Assembly: GCA_009776695.1 (NCBI GenBank)
Contig: WRNI01000007.1
Location: 10,511 to 27,096 of the forward strand
Length of the DNA stretch: 16,586 nt
Source of the DNA: Methanomassiliicoccaceae archaeon
GTDB lineage: Archaea; Thermoplasmatota; Thermoplasmata; Methanomassiliicoccales; Methanomethylophilaceae
Direction of reading: 5' to 3'
Part shown: piece after piece, positions 15,102 through 16,586 of the stretch
Position numbering within the stretch: the stretch's first letter is position 1
How the letters are laid out: each line of letters opens with the position of its first letter
Program-made: the position numbers and the translations under genes
Notes under the pieces: model-generated
What the model was told of the DNA's origin: nothing
What the model saw: only the letters and a program-made list of their open reading frames with translations
Database searches by the model: none

Positions 15102-15441
15102 CGTCATCCCTCCTTTTCATTATCGTCCGTCTCGTAAGCATGATGCTGAACGCGAACATTATCGTTATTGCGCCGACGTACACCATTAGCTGTACGACGC
15201 CTATGAACTCCGCCTCGAGGAAGAAGTACGTGGCCGCGACGCATACGAACGTTAACGCAAGGTAGAACGCACTGTGGACCACTTCGTCGGAGATCACAAC
15301 AAATATCGCTGCCGCGATGGTCACCGCCGCCAGCACTATGAACGCTACCGCGTCCGGATTACCGGTGACGTAGTCGAGCGCGTCCGTCACGAAATCGGAT
15401 ATCTTGTCGATGAATGACCCTACGCTTGAGCCGATGCTCAT
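15094..15441 (-). CDS. fpoJ: FpoJ, N-terminal half (split NuoJ)
   Basis: Protein of 115 residues carrying the conserved N-terminal three-helix part of NuoJ. The signatures are VVHSAFYLALTFVCVAATYF (54-73), FLEAEFIGVVQLMVYVGAIT (74-93) and the end-of-helix IMLTRR. The VYVGAI segment includes the strained helix involved in coupling. It begins with an amphipathic extension of about 28 residues before the first membrane helix. AAGGAGGTG lies 5-6 bases before the ATG at 15441, whose A is the last base of the fpoI TAA stop. Followed by the C-half gene in another frame. Confidence 0.9.
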   Translation of the reverse strand: MSIGSSVGSFIDKISDFVTDALDYVTGNPDAVAFIVLAAVTIAAAIFVVISDEVVHSAFYLALTFVCVAATYFFLEAEFIGVVQLMVYVGAITIMFAFSIMLTRRTIMKRRDDDE

Positions 15442-16184
15442 TACAGCACCTCCTTTACAGCGAGTGCGTCCTTCGGGCACTCTTCAACGCAATTTTCGCA
15501 GCAAACGCATTTGCTGAGATCGAATTTAGGCCTCTTTATCGGCTTGCCTTTGTCATTCTCGCCTGCAGTGTACATTTCTATCACTCCCGTCGGGCACACC
15601 TTGGCGCACCTTGAGCACCCGATGCACTTATCATCGTCCAATACCGGCCTGTCCGTCATGTAGAAGGCGGTCGGCCTGTCCTTCACGCCGTTGCTCAGAT
15701 CTGAGAGCAGGTGCTCGCGAAGATGAACTTCCATCATTTCCGTGTGTTTCGGGAATGCGAGCTTGCGCGGCCCGTATATCAGGTCCTCACGGGTATACGC
15801 CGCAAGTTCGTAATCAGGCGTCACGATCATCGCGTTCACCGGACAGTATTCGGCGCAGTATCCGCACATCATGCATCTCCCGAGGTTCACCTGCGGTCTT
15901 GTGACGCTGTTGTTGTTATCATCCTGCGTCTCGATCATTGATATGCACTTGGTGGGGCACATCCTCTTACAGATGCCGCATCCCAGACATTTCTCGAATT
16001 TGAGACCTGGGCGTCCGCGGTAGTTGTCGGGCACCCATTCCTTCTCGTACGGGTACATTATCGTGACCGGTCTGTGGATGGTCGTCTTGAACATCTTCTT
16101 CAGCGTCACCCACATCGGTTTCAGTACCCAGAGGGTACGCGCATTGTTCTTCTTCGGGAACTTGTCCAGATATTTTATCGTCAC
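15441..16184 (-). CDS. fpoI: F420H2 dehydrogenase-like subunit I with four [4Fe-4S] motifs (NuoI fused to extra ferredoxin)
   Basis: Connecting iron-sulfur subunit that passes electrons to the quinone/phenazine side. Of 247 residues, 1-145 match NuoI: C66/C69/C72/C76 and C104/C107/C110/C114 are two CxxCxxCxxxCP motifs, followed by the typical TPDYELAAYTREDLIYG (122-138). A normal NuoI ends about there. Here a linker (about 146-180) leads to a second two-cluster ferredoxin, C187/C190/C193/C197 and C226/C229/C232/C236, in the same open frame to the end. The start is GTG at 16184, overlapping the fpoH stop as GTGA, with a G-run five bases upstream; a longer frame to 16310 merely overlaps fpoH. 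The added module could take electrons from, or give them to, an outside partner; that is inference. Confidence 0.92.
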   Translation of the reverse strand: MTIKYLDKFPKKNNARTLWVLKPMWVTLKKMFKTTIHRPVTIMYPYEKEWVPDNYRGRPGLKFEKCLGCGICKRMCPTKCISMIETQDDNNNSVTRPQVNLGRCMMCGYCAEYCPVNAMIVTPDYELAAYTREDLIYGPRKLAFPKHTEMMEVHLREHLLSDLSNGVKDRPTAFYMTDRPVLDDDKCIGCSRCAKVCPTGVIEMYTAGENDKGKPIKRPKFDLSKCVCCENCVEECPKDALAVKEVL

Positions 16185-16586
16185 ATTATCCCCCCCGCCA
16201 TGAGTGCGATCACGATCATCAGGTTGATGACCGACATCGGAAGGAGCACTTTCCATCCGAGGTTGAGTATCTGGTCCGTCCTGACACGGCAGTGCGCCGC
16301 CCTGACCCACGCGAACACGAAGAACACGAGGAACACCTTAAGCAGGAACACTAATTCCGGAACCGGACCGGCGCCGATGAACGGGGTCATCCATCCGCCC
16401 AGGAACATCAGTACCCCGAGGGCGCACGCGACGTACCCGCGGAAGTAGTCGCCCAGCATGATAAGGCCCCACTTCATTCCGCTGTATTCGGTCTGCCATC
16501 CCTCCACAAGTTCCGCCTCCGCCTCCGGGAGGTCGAACGGTATGCGTTCCGCTTCGGCGATCGCCGCCACCATGAACACTATGAAA
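16181..16586 (-). CDS. fpoH: F420H2 dehydrogenase-like subunit H (NuoH homologue), 5' part missing
   Basis: The C-terminal 134 residues are present; the frame stays open to the window edge, so the gene begins outside. The NuoH signature AEAERIPFDLPEAEAELVEG is seen near the start of the visible part, followed by the EYS segment and about three membrane helices. NuoH joins the membrane arm to the hydrophilic arm and forms part of the quinone/phenazine site, in which the acidic PEAEAELVEG loop takes part. Its stop overlaps the fpoI start as GTGA. It sits directly upstream of fpoI as in other fpo/nuo operons, so fpoA-D are expected beyond the edge. Confidence 0.93.
   Translation of the reverse strand, partial: FIVFMVAAIAEAERIPFDLPEAEAELVEGWQTEYSGMKWGLIMLGDYFRGYVACALGVLMFLGGWMTPFIGAGPVPELVFLLKVFLVFFVFAWVRAAHCRVRTDQILNLGWKVLLPMSVINLMIVIALMAGGIM

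Noticed and set aside
16185..16310. Longer N-terminus of fpoI starting at 16310
   Set aside because: The extra 42 codons lie wholly within fpoH, have no homology pattern and no suitable ribosome binding site; the GTG at 16184 forms a standard GTGA overlap.
1..16586. tRNA or rRNA genes, CRISPR arrays, insertion sequences
   Set aside because: I looked for cloverleaf-like segments, regularly spaced repeats and transposase motifs and saw none; a covariance-model search would be needed to exclude small RNAs.

Overview
The window reads as a piece of an archaeal chromosome, most likely a Euryarchaeon of the Thermoplasmata / Methanomassiliicoccales type. The archaeal call is firm: it rests on an exosome Csl4 subunit, a Nob1 endonuclease, a METTL5-like rRNA methylase, a prenyl diphosphate synthase beside a geranylgeranyl reductase (ether-lipid synthesis), archaeal TATA boxes and GGAGGTGA-type ribosome binding sites. 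The order is inferred from an fpo-type (F420H2 dehydrogenase-like) operon with a split fpoJ, from the absence of fpoO after fpoN, and from general gene style. No decisive marker gene lies in the window.

Left part (1-3143, + strand): the end of a CobW/P47K-type GTPase with extra N-terminal cysteine pairs, then a TATA box and a glutamate-synthase-like FMN protein with an unusual cysteine layout. Next (3192-4982, + strand) is a compact information-processing operon: METTL5-like rRNA adenine methyltransferase, exosome subunit Csl4, and a ThiI-type PP-loop sulfurtransferase without its THUMP domain. A small HesB/IscA-like protein (minus strand) converges on thiI with a 7-base overlap. It appears to share a bidirectional promoter with nob1, which is probably translated from a leaderless mRNA. 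Minus-strand lipid genes follow: prenyl diphosphate synthase (idsA) then geranylgeranyl reductase, with the reductase using a TTG start.

Middle part (about 7900-9500): a visibly AT-richer stretch holds a two-gene cassette, a protein with a possible PH-like fold followed by a zinc-ribbon/TPR protein, and a minus-strand yidD homologue. It looks like an accessory insertion between the lipid genes and the respiratory operon.

Right part (9541-16586, minus strand): an fpo operon read right to left as fpoH (cut by the window edge), fpoI, fpoJ N-half, fpoJ C-half, fpoK, fpoL, fpoM, fpoN. Together these are the membrane arm of a complex-I-like proton pump plus its connecting iron-sulfur subunit. The genes overlap or nearly touch and show good ribosome binding sites. 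The most striking point is FpoI: it carries four [4Fe-4S] motifs instead of the usual two, because a second two-cluster ferredoxin module is fused at the C-terminus. In a complex with no visible F420H2 input subunit, this could be a built-in electron entry or exit module.
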